In this document: piece after piece, positions 9,366-18,725 of the stretch | Position numbering within the stretch: the first letter of the stretch is position 1 | Layout: the number at the start of each line of letters is the position of its first letter | Origin: Bacteroidales bacterium | GTDB lineage: Bacteria; Bacteroidota; Bacteroidia; Bacteroidales; JAADJA01 | Assembly: GCA_030596605.1 (NCBI GenBank) | Contig: JAUVJI010000001.1 | Coordinates: forward strand, 1-64,000 | Length of the DNA: 64,000 bases | Reading direction: 5' to 3' | Program-made: the position numbers and the translations under genes | The notes under the pieces: generated by a model | Databases searched by the model: none | What the model saw: only the letters and a program-made list of their open reading frames with translations | What the model was told of the DNA's origin: nothing

Positions 9366-10286
9366 ATGTCAACAGGTTTTATCTTTCCAGCTTTTATTTC
9401 TGAATATTTGGGCAATGAACCTGAAATTTTAAGTGCCTTTTCTAATGATTTTAAACAATTCCTGAATGAAGCATCATCATATTTGAAAATTGACCTGAAA
9501 TCTTTCACTGTTAATGATCATGCTTTTATCGATAGCGAATTGAAAGCCCAGTACATCAGTTATATTTTTGGGTGCTCGGTGGTTAATATTTTAGAAAATG
9601 GTAAAATACAACCTGATCTTATTTCCGGATATAGTATGGGACTGTATGCCTGTCTGTATTGTGGACATTCTATAACCTTTAGCCAGGGCCTTGACTTAAT
9701 TGGCAAGGCTTATGATCTGATAAAAGAAAATACCACCCATTTGGATACCGGTATGGGATCAATAGTTGGCCTTTCGAAGGAAGATATCAGTGAATTGTTA
9801 AAGGACAATAGTGATAGCGTAGAAATTGTAAATACCAATGGTGAACATTCATTCCTGTTGTCGGGATTAAAACCTGCTATATTAAAAGTTCTGGAAGCTG
9901 CTAAAAATGAGGGAGCCTTAAATACATCTTTACTTAATGTTAGAAGTCCTTATCATATCAGCTTTTTAGATGGTGCTGCGCAAAAATTTGATGACTATAT
10001 TTCAGATAAAATTCAAATTAAAGATTCTTCTTTTAAAATCGTATCAGGGCTTGATCAGAGGGTTTTTAATTCCAGTTCGGATATACATGCTGAACTTGTC
10101 AGTAATTTGAATTCAAAAATAGACTGGCTGAAGACCATGGAAAAAATGATTGGGTTTAATATCGATCAATTCATTGAATGCGGAGCCGGAAACAGTCTTT
10201 TCAGAATTGGGAAATTTATAAAAGGCGATTTTAAAATATATACAATGAACAAGTTGGATAAAATCCTGGATCCCGTAAAAAGTTAA
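9366..10286 (+). CDS. FabD-like acyltransferase (alpha/beta-hydrolase AT fold)
   Basis: GYSMGLYACLY (GxSxG), GMGSIVGL, VNTNGEHSFLLSG, SPYHISFL, IECGAGNSLFRIG. Confidence 0.82.
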   Translation: MSTGFIFPAFISEYLGNEPEILSAFSNDFKQFLNEASSYLKIDLKSFTVNDHAFIDSELKAQYISYIFGCSVVNILENGKIQPDLISGYSMGLYACLYCGHSITFSQGLDLIGKAYDLIKENTTHLDTGMGSIVGLSKEDISELLKDNSDSVEIVNTNGEHSFLLSGLKPAILKVLEAAKNEGALNTSLLNVRSPYHISFLDGAAQKFDDYISDKIQIKDSSFKIVSGLDQRVFNSSSDIHAELVSNLNSKIDWLKTMEKMIGFNIDQFIECGAGNSLFRIGKFIKGDFKIYTMNKLDKILDPVKS

Positions 10287-10292
10287 CAGTCT

Positions 10293-11714
10293 CTAAATTA
10301 TATCCGATCCTTTTTTGATCAACCAAAGGTTCCCCACACTTTCATAAAACTTTTCAAGCGGCAAGTCAGTTTTCATCACACTATTAAAAAAGTTATACTT
10401 TGACAGGTCGTGGTCAATGATCTGATCCTTTGTTTGTTCATAAAGGGTAGTTCCGGGCATAGGAGTAAGAATTGTATAACCGGCATATGTTACCCGATGG
10501 GAATTGGCATACTCCGACATTGCCTGAAAATCTTCTTCATTGTAATCATTTGGGATAACATAATTACCCCTCAATAAAATATCGTTGTTATGGAAAATGT
10601 CAATGGCCTCATGAATTTTATTAGCCTCTGACTTTTTGTTATATTTTTTAAGTTCCTCGTTCCGGAACGACTCAAATCCACAGATAACAACTTTCAATCC
10701 TTCTTTCGCAAGCTTTTCGATTAATTCGGGATGGTCAACAGCTGTATCGGCCCGTATGTCCATGATATAGTCCTTTTTTATGCCTTCTTCAGCAATCCGG
10801 TCAAAAAGTCTATTGATGAAATTAATATTAACGATGGTATTGGCATCGGCAAACCTCACAATTTTGTAGTCAATAAGCTTAAGTTCCTCAATAACGCTTT
10901 CAACTTGTCGCTGAAAATACAAACCCCGGTGTTCTTTCCAGATAGAGCAGAAGGTGCATCTATACGGGCAACCAAGGGAAGTGAACAAATAGGTAGATGG
11001 GTAAGGAGCTTTTCCGACTGTATAAGTAGATCTCCACCTTTCCAGGTGATTTCGGTCAGGCATTAAAAAGTTTTCATCTGCAGCATTCCACTTTTGCTGT
11101 AAAGGTTTTGTAGCTTTCAATCCATTGGGTGTATTGATAAATATTCCCTCAACTGATTCAAATGGAAGGTTTTTCTCGTGATTTACAACTACTTCCCTGA
11201 AAATATGGGCTGACTGGCCAGGACAAATTATATCAATGGATGGATCGGTGAAATCGTGGGGACACAAAGTGGTATGCAATCCACCGGCCACTGTTAATAT
11301 TTTCTGATTGAAATTTTTAACGGTTTGAAAAATATCAATTCCAAAATAGAACTCAGAAGTAATCACGGTTACACCAACAATATCCGGGTTATGTTGTTCC
11401 AGTAGTTTTTGAACCATTACCGATAAAGGCGGGGCATTGAGATCTAAATCATATTCTCCTTTAGTATCAAAAACAGTAACATCAAAATCTTTAACGGCTG
11501 CAGCTATTGTCAATAATCCAAGCGGAGGGCCTATCAATTTTTTATGTATAAAATGTTTGGCCTCATCCGGAGCCGACTCAAGAATTTTATTCTCGGGTGA
11601 CCTTGGAGGATTGATCAATAATATCTTCATTCTTTGTTTAAGATTATTATAAGAGACTGTTTTGAATTTATCCATTAATTTTATTATGCGTCTTCTTCCG
11701 CCATATTTTAGCAT
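10293..11714 (-). CDS. B12-binding-type radical SAM protein (rSAM-3); start may be internal Met at 11630 (MKILLINPP)
   Basis: MKILLINPPRSPENK, NPDIVGVTVITSEFYFG, VAGGLHTTLCPHDF, SLGCPYRCTFC. Confidence 0.88.
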   Translation of the reverse strand: MLKYGGRRRIIKLMDKFKTVSYNNLKQRMKILLINPPRSPENKILESAPDEAKHFIHKKLIGPPLGLLTIAAAVKDFDVTVFDTKGEYDLDLNAPPLSVMVQKLLEQHNPDIVGVTVITSEFYFGIDIFQTVKNFNQKILTVAGGLHTTLCPHDFTDPSIDIICPGQSAHIFREVVVNHEKNLPFESVEGIFINTPNGLKATKPLQQKWNAADENFLMPDRNHLERWRSTYTVGKAPYPSTYLFTSLGCPYRCTFCSIWKEHRGLYFQRQVESVIEELKLIDYKIVRFADANTIVNINFINRLFDRIAEEGIKKDYIMDIRADTAVDHPELIEKLAKEGLKVVICGFESFRNEELKKYNKKSEANKIHEAIDIFHNNDILLRGNYVIPNDYNEEDFQAMSEYANSHRVTYAGYTILTPMPGTTLYEQTKDQIIDHDLSKYNFFNSVMKTDLPLEKFYESVGNLWLIKKGSDII

Positions 11715-11969
11715 TTTATCGTTAAATACAATGTTGTATTCGCCTCAAAAATGCTTCATCTGACAAAAAAATGCGCTATAATAATTCTTAAAAACAAAAT
11801 CAAAACAATCTCTAATAATGATTTGAATATCGCTGTAAAAATATAAAGGATTATTAATATAGAATATTTTGAATATTTTACATAACTAAAATATTGATTT
11901 TAAGTAGTTTTATGTTTTAATTGTTACTAATTTTCCTGATAAGCTATTGAATATAAAAAAAAACTCCTT

Positions 11970-11977
11970 TATTTTTG
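11970..11977 (+). promoter_or_regulatory. putative Bacteroidota -7 box (TATTTTTG) upstream of the 12039 unit
   Basis: Matches TAnnTTTG. Confidence 0.3.
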
Positions 11978-12038
11978 CGACTTATTAGAGCCGGGGGAGT
12001 ATAATTTTAAGGATCGGCAATTTAGTTATCCTGATACT

Positions 12039-12515
12039 ATGAAGGAAAAAGATTTGTATGTTGATTTTGAGCCACAGCAATTAATTTATTATGTTGAGAA
12101 AGATGATGCGTCGTATGGCCCGGTCGTAAGTGGTTCTTATTTATCAAAGCACTATCTCGATGATTTTATCGGAAAACGGAATAAACAAGAGCTGGCATTA
12201 AGAGAACAACTCAAGAAAGGCGACATCAGCCCGGTTTATTATTACCTTGTAATGCAAGAATATGGTGAAAAAGATCTTGCACTCCGGGTTAAGATAAGTG
12301 TTAGGAAATTGAAGCAACATTACAAAATGAAAAATTTTGTAAAAATGCCTTTGAAAGTTTTAAAAAGATATGCGGACGCATTTGATATACCGTTGGTTAA
12401 TTTTTTTCACCTTTTAATCACAAAGCAGGATAGCGCCGGTAAATTTTCAATCCAACATTTAGAAACTCAAAATCCGTATTTTGTAGTTACCAAAATTGAT
12501 GAAGCAAAGAAATGA
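12039..12515 (+). CDS. small protein with XRE-like helix-turn-helix segment
   Basis: LALRVKISVRKLKQHYKMKNFVKMPLKVLKRYADAFDIPLVNFF resembles an XRE HTH; stop overlaps the next start (ATGA). Confidence 0.5.
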   Translation: MKEKDLYVDFEPQQLIYYVEKDDASYGPVVSGSYLSKHYLDDFIGKRNKQELALREQLKKGDISPVYYYLVMQEYGEKDLALRVKISVRKLKQHYKMKNFVKMPLKVLKRYADAFDIPLVNFFHLLITKQDSAGKFSIQHLETQNPYFVVTKIDEAKK

Positions 12516-13516
12516 AAGAGATAGACTTCAAACATAAAATGGCAGCGCATTGTGAAACGGGGACTGTAACTTCGCTTCTTAATCATAAAGGGCTTGATAT
12601 TACCGAACCGATGGTTTTTGGTTTATCCAGTGGTATATTTTTTGGATATTTTGAGTCTTCAAATTTCCCTTTTCCAACATTTATAGTAAGGAACAGGCCG
12701 GGCTCGATAAGAACCAATATTTCCAAAAGACTTGGTGTTAAATTTTATACAAAAAAGTTTAGGTCAGCTAAAGAAGGTGAAGATGCACTGCATGAATTAA
12801 TCTTGATAGATATTCCGACCGCTGTTCAGGTGGACTTTTATTATATGGATTATATGCCCGATTACCAAAGGGTGCATATCAATGTCCATTTTGTGAATAT
12901 TATCGGGATGAATGATAGCAGTTATCTGATCAGTGACAGTTATTACCCGAAAAAATCAGAACTTAAAAAAGCCACCATGCAAAAAGCAAGGTTTGCAGGA
13001 GGGTATATGGAACCCAAAGGATTTTTATTTTATCCTGAATATATTCCGGAGGACATTGATTTTGAAAAGGCAATCATAAAAGCGATTAAAAAAGCTGCAT
13101 TTTACATGCTTAAACTGCCCGTCCCTATTGTTGGAATAAAAGGTATGCGCAAATTTGCAAGAAAGGTTACTGATTGGCCCAATATCGCCAGGGATGTTGA
13201 TCATCTTTCTCATGAAATAATGAGGATCAATATACTTCTTGAAGACCAGGGAACAGGTGGTGCAGGTTTCAGGTATTTATATGCTACCTTCCTTCAACAA
13301 GCAGCTGATATTGTAAAAGATGAAGGATTAAAGGATATGTCGAAACGAATGATGGAGATTGGTGATAATTGGAGAAATATATCTTACTTTGCAGCTAAAA
13401 TTGGAAAAAACCGGGATCTTGGGCCTGAAAGATTGAAGGAACTGAGTGAGATGATCAATGCCCGGGCAGATGAAGAATACAAATTCTTCAATGATCTCAA
13501 TAAGTTGGTTAAATGA
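12512..13516 (+). CDS. BtrH-like acyl-ACP acyltransferase (BtrH N-terminal / DUF4872-type)
   Basis: AAHCETGTVTSLLNHKGLDITEPMVFGLSSGIFFGYF is characteristic of the butirosin BtrH N-terminal family; HVNIHFVN-type His segment. Confidence 0.78.
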   Translation: MKEIDFKHKMAAHCETGTVTSLLNHKGLDITEPMVFGLSSGIFFGYFESSNFPFPTFIVRNRPGSIRTNISKRLGVKFYTKKFRSAKEGEDALHELILIDIPTAVQVDFYYMDYMPDYQRVHINVHFVNIIGMNDSSYLISDSYYPKKSELKKATMQKARFAGGYMEPKGFLFYPEYIPEDIDFEKAIIKAIKKAAFYMLKLPVPIVGIKGMRKFARKVTDWPNIARDVDHLSHEIMRINILLEDQGTGGAGFRYLYATFLQQAADIVKDEGLKDMSKRMMEIGDNWRNISYFAAKIGKNRDLGPERLKELSEMINARADEEYKFFNDLNKLVK

Positions 13517-13531
13517 TAAATTGAAAGAATA

Positions 13532-13810
13532 ATGCAAGATATACAGACTGCAGAACTTAAGACTGAAATAAAAGAACTGATACTGGATACCCTTAAAATT
13601 AAAAATATTAAACCGGAAGATATTGACGATTCAGTACCTTTATTTTCAAATGATAATATTTTAGGTTTGGATTCCATTGATGGTATTGAACTGATCATGG
13701 CTATTCAGAAAAAATTTAATGTCAGGATCGGCGATCAAAACCTGTCGCGTAGTGTTTTGGAATCCATTGATACAATAGCCGATTTTGTAATTAAGGAAAT
13801 AGATAATTGA
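13532..13810 (+). CDS. acyl carrier protein (ACP-2)
   Basis: LGLDSIDGIELIMAIQKKFNVRI. Confidence 0.9.
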   Translation: MQDIQTAELKTEIKELILDTLKIKNIKPEDIDDSVPLFSNDNILGLDSIDGIELIMAIQKKFNVRIGDQNLSRSVLESIDTIADFVIKEIDN

Positions 13811-13881
13811 TCCTGAAACAGATATTTGCCTTGCGGAGCAATTCGTTTCTTTCTTCCCTGGGTTTTTACTAAGTAATACTT

Positions 13882-14964
13882 ATGAAGCATTCTTATATAT
13901 TAGCAGGTACAAGTTTTGGTAAATTATCCGGGCTATTTATCAGGAATGGTATTTCACTACATCCTAAATTACTGCTGCGTACGCTTTTTCTTTTACAAAA
14001 TACTTTGTGGGCTTCCATTTTCAAACGTAGGGAAATTGCTAAATACAGAAAGGTATTAAAAGATCATCCCGTACCGGATGACCCTATTATAATTATCGGA
14101 CATTGGCGAACCGGCAGTACTTACCTTCACCAACTTTTAAATCTTGATGATAACCTAATAACACCGTCTGTCTTTCAGGTATCAGTACCAGATAGTTTTT
14201 TGGTTTCCAGAAAGTATTATAAGCCTGTTATGACTGCCATGTTGGAGCAAAACAGGCCCATGGATAATGTTAAACTCGGATTTGATGAACCACAAGAGGA
14301 TGAGTACGCACTTTTTAAGTTAACAATTGATTCGCCGCTTCAGCATGTTATCTTTCCAAAGTCGAAAGATTATTTTTTAAAGAGATATGATAATTACGAA
14401 CCCAATGATATAGGTTCATGGACAAATACTATAAAACAATTTTGCAAAAAGCTGACTTTTGAATCAGGTAAACGAATAGTTTTAAAAAATCCTTTTCACT
14501 CGCTAAGAATAGAACTATTACATGAAATATTTCCCAAGGCCCGGTTTATTCATATCCACAGACATCCATTTGATGTCGTACCCTCCACCATTAATATGTG
14601 GAATATAGTTGCGAAGCAAAACAGGTTAAAAGGAAAGTGGCATGAACCAAAAATAGAAGATGTTGCCGGCGTATTGAATAATATGCTTGATAAAATCAGG
14701 GAGGACCTGACCAAACTACCCAAAGGGAGTTTTTGTGAGGTTTTGTTTGAAAGCTTTGAAAAAGATCCGGTAAATTCATTGAAAAAAATTTATTCAGAAA
14801 TCGGAATGGATTTTAAGAATGATATAGAAGATAAGGTGATAGCTTATGTTTCACAACTAAAAACCTATAAAAAGAATAAATATTCGATCAGTGAGGATGA
14901 AAAAGAATTGATACGAAAAATGCTGACCAATCAATTTAATTACTATAATTACAAACTAAAATAG
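13882..14964 (+). CDS. sulfotransferase family protein
   Basis: IIIIGHWRTGSTYLHQLL (5'-PSB loop), ARFIHIHRHPFDVVPST (3'-PB), YxE/FESFEKDP region. Confidence 0.82.
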   Translation: MKHSYILAGTSFGKLSGLFIRNGISLHPKLLLRTLFLLQNTLWASIFKRREIAKYRKVLKDHPVPDDPIIIIGHWRTGSTYLHQLLNLDDNLITPSVFQVSVPDSFLVSRKYYKPVMTAMLEQNRPMDNVKLGFDEPQEDEYALFKLTIDSPLQHVIFPKSKDYFLKRYDNYEPNDIGSWTNTIKQFCKKLTFESGKRIVLKNPFHSLRIELLHEIFPKARFIHIHRHPFDVVPSTINMWNIVAKQNRLKGKWHEPKIEDVAGVLNNMLDKIREDLTKLPKGSFCEVLFESFEKDPVNSLKKIYSEIGMDFKNDIEDKVIAYVSQLKTYKKNKYSISEDEKELIRKMLTNQFNYYNYKLK

Positions 14965-14973
14965 ATTTATTAC

Positions 14974-16248
14974 TTGTACTATATGAAATTTCGATTAATA
15001 TATCCAAAATGGAAAAAGCTTGAGAGACAAACGCAATTTAACTTGCCTCCACATGGTCCGGTTGTTTTTGCTGCTGCCTTGCCCGAATATGTTGATGTAG
15101 AATTTATAGATGAAAATGTTCAGTCATTTGATTATAATGATCCGGTTGATTTTGTTGGAATTTCTATGATGCTGACTACCCAGATCAAAAGGGGATGGGA
15201 GATAGCCGAGGAGTACAGGAGGAGAGGTATTAAAGTTATTTTTGGTGGTATCTCCACGATGCTTCATGCCGAAGAAACTATGGAACATGCCGACAGTGTT
15301 TTTCTTGGTGAAGTTGAAGGCCGGATGGATGAGGTTTTTGAAGATTTTAAGAATGACAAATTAAAAAAGCTATACAATTTTATGCCCTATCCGCCGGATA
15401 CGGCATTGATAAATCCTGCTAAAAGAGAAATCCTTAACCGTGATTTATACTATCACAAAGGGGTTCAAATGGTGGATCTTTTTCATGCTTCACGTGGGTG
15501 TAGATTCAGTTGTTATCCCTGTGCTGTTTCTTACCTTGGCGGGAGAAAATTCAGGCCGAGGCCAATGGATAAAGTCGCTGAAGAATTAGACTCAATTGAA
15601 AACAACAGGTTATTTATCGTTGATAATTCACTTGCGCAGGATACTGAGTGGGAAAAGGAATTGTTCCGTACGTTGATCCCTTTTAAAAAGAATTGGTGCA
15701 GTCATACCATTAAAGATGATCCTGAAGTTCTTGACCTGGCGGCGCAGGCAGGAGCGTGGTATGTTTACCAGGCTGTTTTCGATACTTCGGATTATATTAA
15801 AGACAGGATCAAAAGATACCATGATCATGGAATAGCTGTGGAAGGAACCATTTTGCTTGGAATGGATAACCAGACAGAGGACGACATAAAAAGATTGATT
15901 GATTTTTTATTGGAAATTGAGTTGGATTTGGCTGAATTTACCATACTAACACCCTTCCCAAAAACCAAAGCATATGATGACCTGTTAAAAGAAAACAGGA
16001 TATTTAACCACAACTGGGATGACTATAATGCAGGTGAGGTGGTTTTTAAACCAAAGCACATGTCGCCCGACAGGTTACAGGAGTTGTTTTATAATGCATG
16101 GGAGACTTTTTATAAAGATGAAAGCCAGGAACAGAAAATGTTTAGGCTCTTAATGAAAGTGATTGAAAGGGAAATGACCGATGGAACTTACAGATCACCA
16201 AGAAAGGACCTGGTGAAAAAAAGTTTTGGCAGGAAGGTAGTGAGGTAA
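14974..16248 (+). CDS. B12-binding-type radical SAM protein (rSAM-4)
   Basis: VDFVGISMML, VIFGGISTMLHAEETMEHADSVFLGEVEG, SRGCRFSCYPC. Confidence 0.88.
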   Translation: MYYMKFRLIYPKWKKLERQTQFNLPPHGPVVFAAALPEYVDVEFIDENVQSFDYNDPVDFVGISMMLTTQIKRGWEIAEEYRRRGIKVIFGGISTMLHAEETMEHADSVFLGEVEGRMDEVFEDFKNDKLKKLYNFMPYPPDTALINPAKREILNRDLYYHKGVQMVDLFHASRGCRFSCYPCAVSYLGGRKFRPRPMDKVAEELDSIENNRLFIVDNSLAQDTEWEKELFRTLIPFKKNWCSHTIKDDPEVLDLAAQAGAWYVYQAVFDTSDYIKDRIKRYHDHGIAVEGTILLGMDNQTEDDIKRLIDFLLEIELDLAEFTILTPFPKTKAYDDLLKENRIFNHNWDDYNAGEVVFKPKHMSPDRLQELFYNAWETFYKDESQEQKMFRLLMKVIEREMTDGTYRSPRKDLVKKSFGRKVVR

Positions 16249-16268
16249 CTGAATCATCGTTTTATTGA

Positions 16269-16652
16269 TTGCAATTTGCTATGAATACTGATTCGAAATA
16301 CATAGATGAAGTCTACGAGTTTAAGGGATTATGGGATGTCCCATCCTTTTGTGGGTTGAAGATCGTAACTTCAAACAATAATACGGTGATCATAGCCGCT
16401 GAATTATACAACTCCAATCCCGGAAGTTCAGTAACGAGCTGGGTTGATAAATTAGCCACCGAACTTATTAAAAAATACAATTTAGACCAAAAAAAACTCA
16501 TTTTTATTGAACATAATCCCGACCGCAAATCCAAGCTTGTATTTTATAAAGAAACATTTGATAAAGTATCGTTTGAGTGGGATGGCGAAAAGTTTATTAA
16601 GCCTTCCTGGAAAAGAATAACGAAAGAAGAGGTAGACAAGCTAATCATGTAG
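16269..16652 (+). CDS. hypothetical protein
   Basis: 127-aa ORF without recognised motif; likely start MNTDSKY at 16281. Confidence 0.5.
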   Translation: MQFAMNTDSKYIDEVYEFKGLWDVPSFCGLKIVTSNNNTVIIAAELYNSNPGSSVTSWVDKLATELIKKYNLDQKKLIFIEHNPDRKSKLVFYKETFDKVSFEWDGEKFIKPSWKRITKEEVDKLIM

Positions 16653-16726
16653 TTACCACAAAACATAATCAGATTCTTTTACAAGACATTCTACCACTTG
16701 ATGAACTTAGAAAACAAGGCAAAGTT

Positions 16727-17038
16727 TTGCTTGTAAGACGCTCCCATGATAATATACGAGAAATGTATTTGAAAAATATAATTGAAGAATACCAGAGTTT
16801 TCAGGACAAACCAGCATTTCTTAACTTTAAGTTTATCATCTGTTTTCTCGGATCTGAAAGAAATAGTGCCATTTTTTATGGTATTTATGAACTAATTGAA
16901 ATATTAAAAGGGAAAAAAGTTCCTGAATATTCAAAAGAACTTGAATTATACCATACAAAAGCAAGCAAAGACTTTTACTTGAATCTCAAAAGAATCCAAT
17001 TGGAAAGAAAAACTTGGTTCACGCGCATTTGGACTTAA
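16727..17038 (+). CDS. hypothetical, possible fragment of a GIY-YIG-associated protein
   Basis: Only a TTG start is available; the frame stays open upstream without ATG (DILPLDELRKQGKVLLVRRSHDNIREMYLKN...). Confidence 0.3.
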   Translation: MLVRRSHDNIREMYLKNIIEEYQSFQDKPAFLNFKFIICFLGSERNSAIFYGIYELIEILKGKKVPEYSKELELYHTKASKDFYLNLKRIQLERKTWFTRIWT

Positions 17039-17253
17039 TAAGAATTAAATAGTTACGTGTGCTAACAGCAGTAACCGTCACACACAATCACCTCATCAAA
17101 ATTATTCAAATAAGTTCTGACAAGAATTATGAAGATCCGGATTAGGCCTATTTTGTATATGATAGGAATGCTTACCTTTGCCGCAGTTTTAAAATCTTTC
17201 CCACTTTGACTCTCCCTTTTGAAATTTAATTTGGGTAAAATAACAGTAGCATT

Positions 17254-18522
17254 ATGCGATTTGAAGAATTAAAAATTATTGAGCCCATACAAAAAGCCAT
17301 CAAGACTGAAGGTTACGTGCTTCCAACTCCAATCCAGGTAAAATCTATCCCGATTTTATTGAACGGAAAAGACCTGCTTGGAAGCGCTCAAACCGGAACA
17401 GGTAAAACTGCAGCATTTGCCATTCCTATCCTGCAACACCTTTTTCTTGATGAAGAAAAGAATTATCAATCAACTAAAATAAAAGCACTCATTGTAACCC
17501 CTACACGTGAACTGGCAATTCAGATTGCTGAAAGCTTTACAGCGTACGGAAGATTTACAGGAGTAAAAAATACGGTTGTTTTTGGAGGGGTAAAGCAAGG
17601 TTCACAAACAGATGCACTCCGTAAAGGTGTAGATGTGCTGGTAGCTACACCAGGCCGGCTTCTGGACCTGATGGATCAAGGATACATAAACCTCATGGAT
17701 ATTCAATACTTTGTATTGGATGAAGCTGACCGCATGCTCGACATGGGTTTTATTAATGACATCAGAAAAATAATTGCCAAATTACCCCGGAAACGGCAAT
17801 CAATATTTTTTTCGGCTACCATGCCCGATAACATTGTGGGACTATCGAAAAAGATACTGACAAATCCTGAAAAAGTGGATGTTAGCCCCATTTCTTCAAC
17901 CGCTGAAACCATTAAGCAATATTTGTATTATACCAATAGATCGAACAAGAAAGACTTACTTTTTCATATCCTTAAAGATCAGGAAATTGACCAGATTTTG
18001 CTTTTTTCCAGGACAAAACACGGAGCCGACAGGATAGCTCGCAACCTTAAAAAAAAGAAGATCAAGTCTGATTCCATACATGGCGACAGGGCTCAGAATC
18101 AACGACAAAAAGCATTGTTGCAATTCAAAGCAGGCATTATCAGGGTGTTGGTTGCCACCGATATTGCTGCCAGGGGTATCGATATTGACAAACTTAAGTA
18201 TGTCATCAATTACGATATCCCGAATATTGCAGAAACCTATGTTCACCGCATTGGCCGGTCGGGTAGGGCAGGGGAAGATGGTATTGCTATATCCCTTTGC
18301 GAACCCGAAGAAAATGTTTATGTTAAGGACATTGAGAAATTAATAAATCTTAGAATAGAAGTTGTTAAAGAAAATCCATTTCCGCAGACCGAAAAGCCTA
18401 TGAATGAAAAAGAGAAAAAGGAATGGGAAAAGGAAAAACAAAGAAGAAAACAAGAATTCTTTGCCGCCAGAAATAAAAACCAAAGCAGACCAAATTCATC
18501 AAGATTTTCCAGGAATAGATAG
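17254..18522 (+). CDS. DEAD-box RNA helicase (RhlE-like)
   Basis: AQTGTGKTAA, PTRELA, DEAD, SAT, ARGIDI, HRIGRSGRAG. Confidence 0.95.
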   Translation: MRFEELKIIEPIQKAIKTEGYVLPTPIQVKSIPILLNGKDLLGSAQTGTGKTAAFAIPILQHLFLDEEKNYQSTKIKALIVTPTRELAIQIAESFTAYGRFTGVKNTVVFGGVKQGSQTDALRKGVDVLVATPGRLLDLMDQGYINLMDIQYFVLDEADRMLDMGFINDIRKIIAKLPRKRQSIFFSATMPDNIVGLSKKILTNPEKVDVSPISSTAETIKQYLYYTNRSNKKDLLFHILKDQEIDQILLFSRTKHGADRIARNLKKKKIKSDSIHGDRAQNQRQKALLQFKAGIIRVLVATDIAARGIDIDKLKYVINYDIPNIAETYVHRIGRSGRAGEDGIAISLCEPEENVYVKDIEKLINLRIEVVKENPFPQTEKPMNEKEKKEWEKEKQRRKQEFFAARNKNQSRPNSSRFSRNR

Positions 18523-18725
18523 AAATGAAGTAAATAGGCTCCAGATTTCTCCATGAGAAGTGTCTGCTGGATCATATGGTATTCATTCCTTCATTTGGAA
18601 GTTGGAAGGATCACAAATCTGGAAGAGCACTGGGGATCTAATTTATATTGCTAAATCCAATAAATAATTACTGTTATCCCGCAAATATTACAGGATAACA
18701 GTATATTTGTATGGGATAAAACGGG

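Noticed and set aside
165-16248. Naming the product as ladderane, tetraether or polycyclopropane
   Set aside because: Radical SAM plus FAS genes make these attractive, but no gene-level signature I can read fixes the product.
17040-17100. Possible cassette boundary (GTTACGTGTGCTAACAGCAGTAACCG)
   Set aside because: No matching start/R'' complementarity pair was found.
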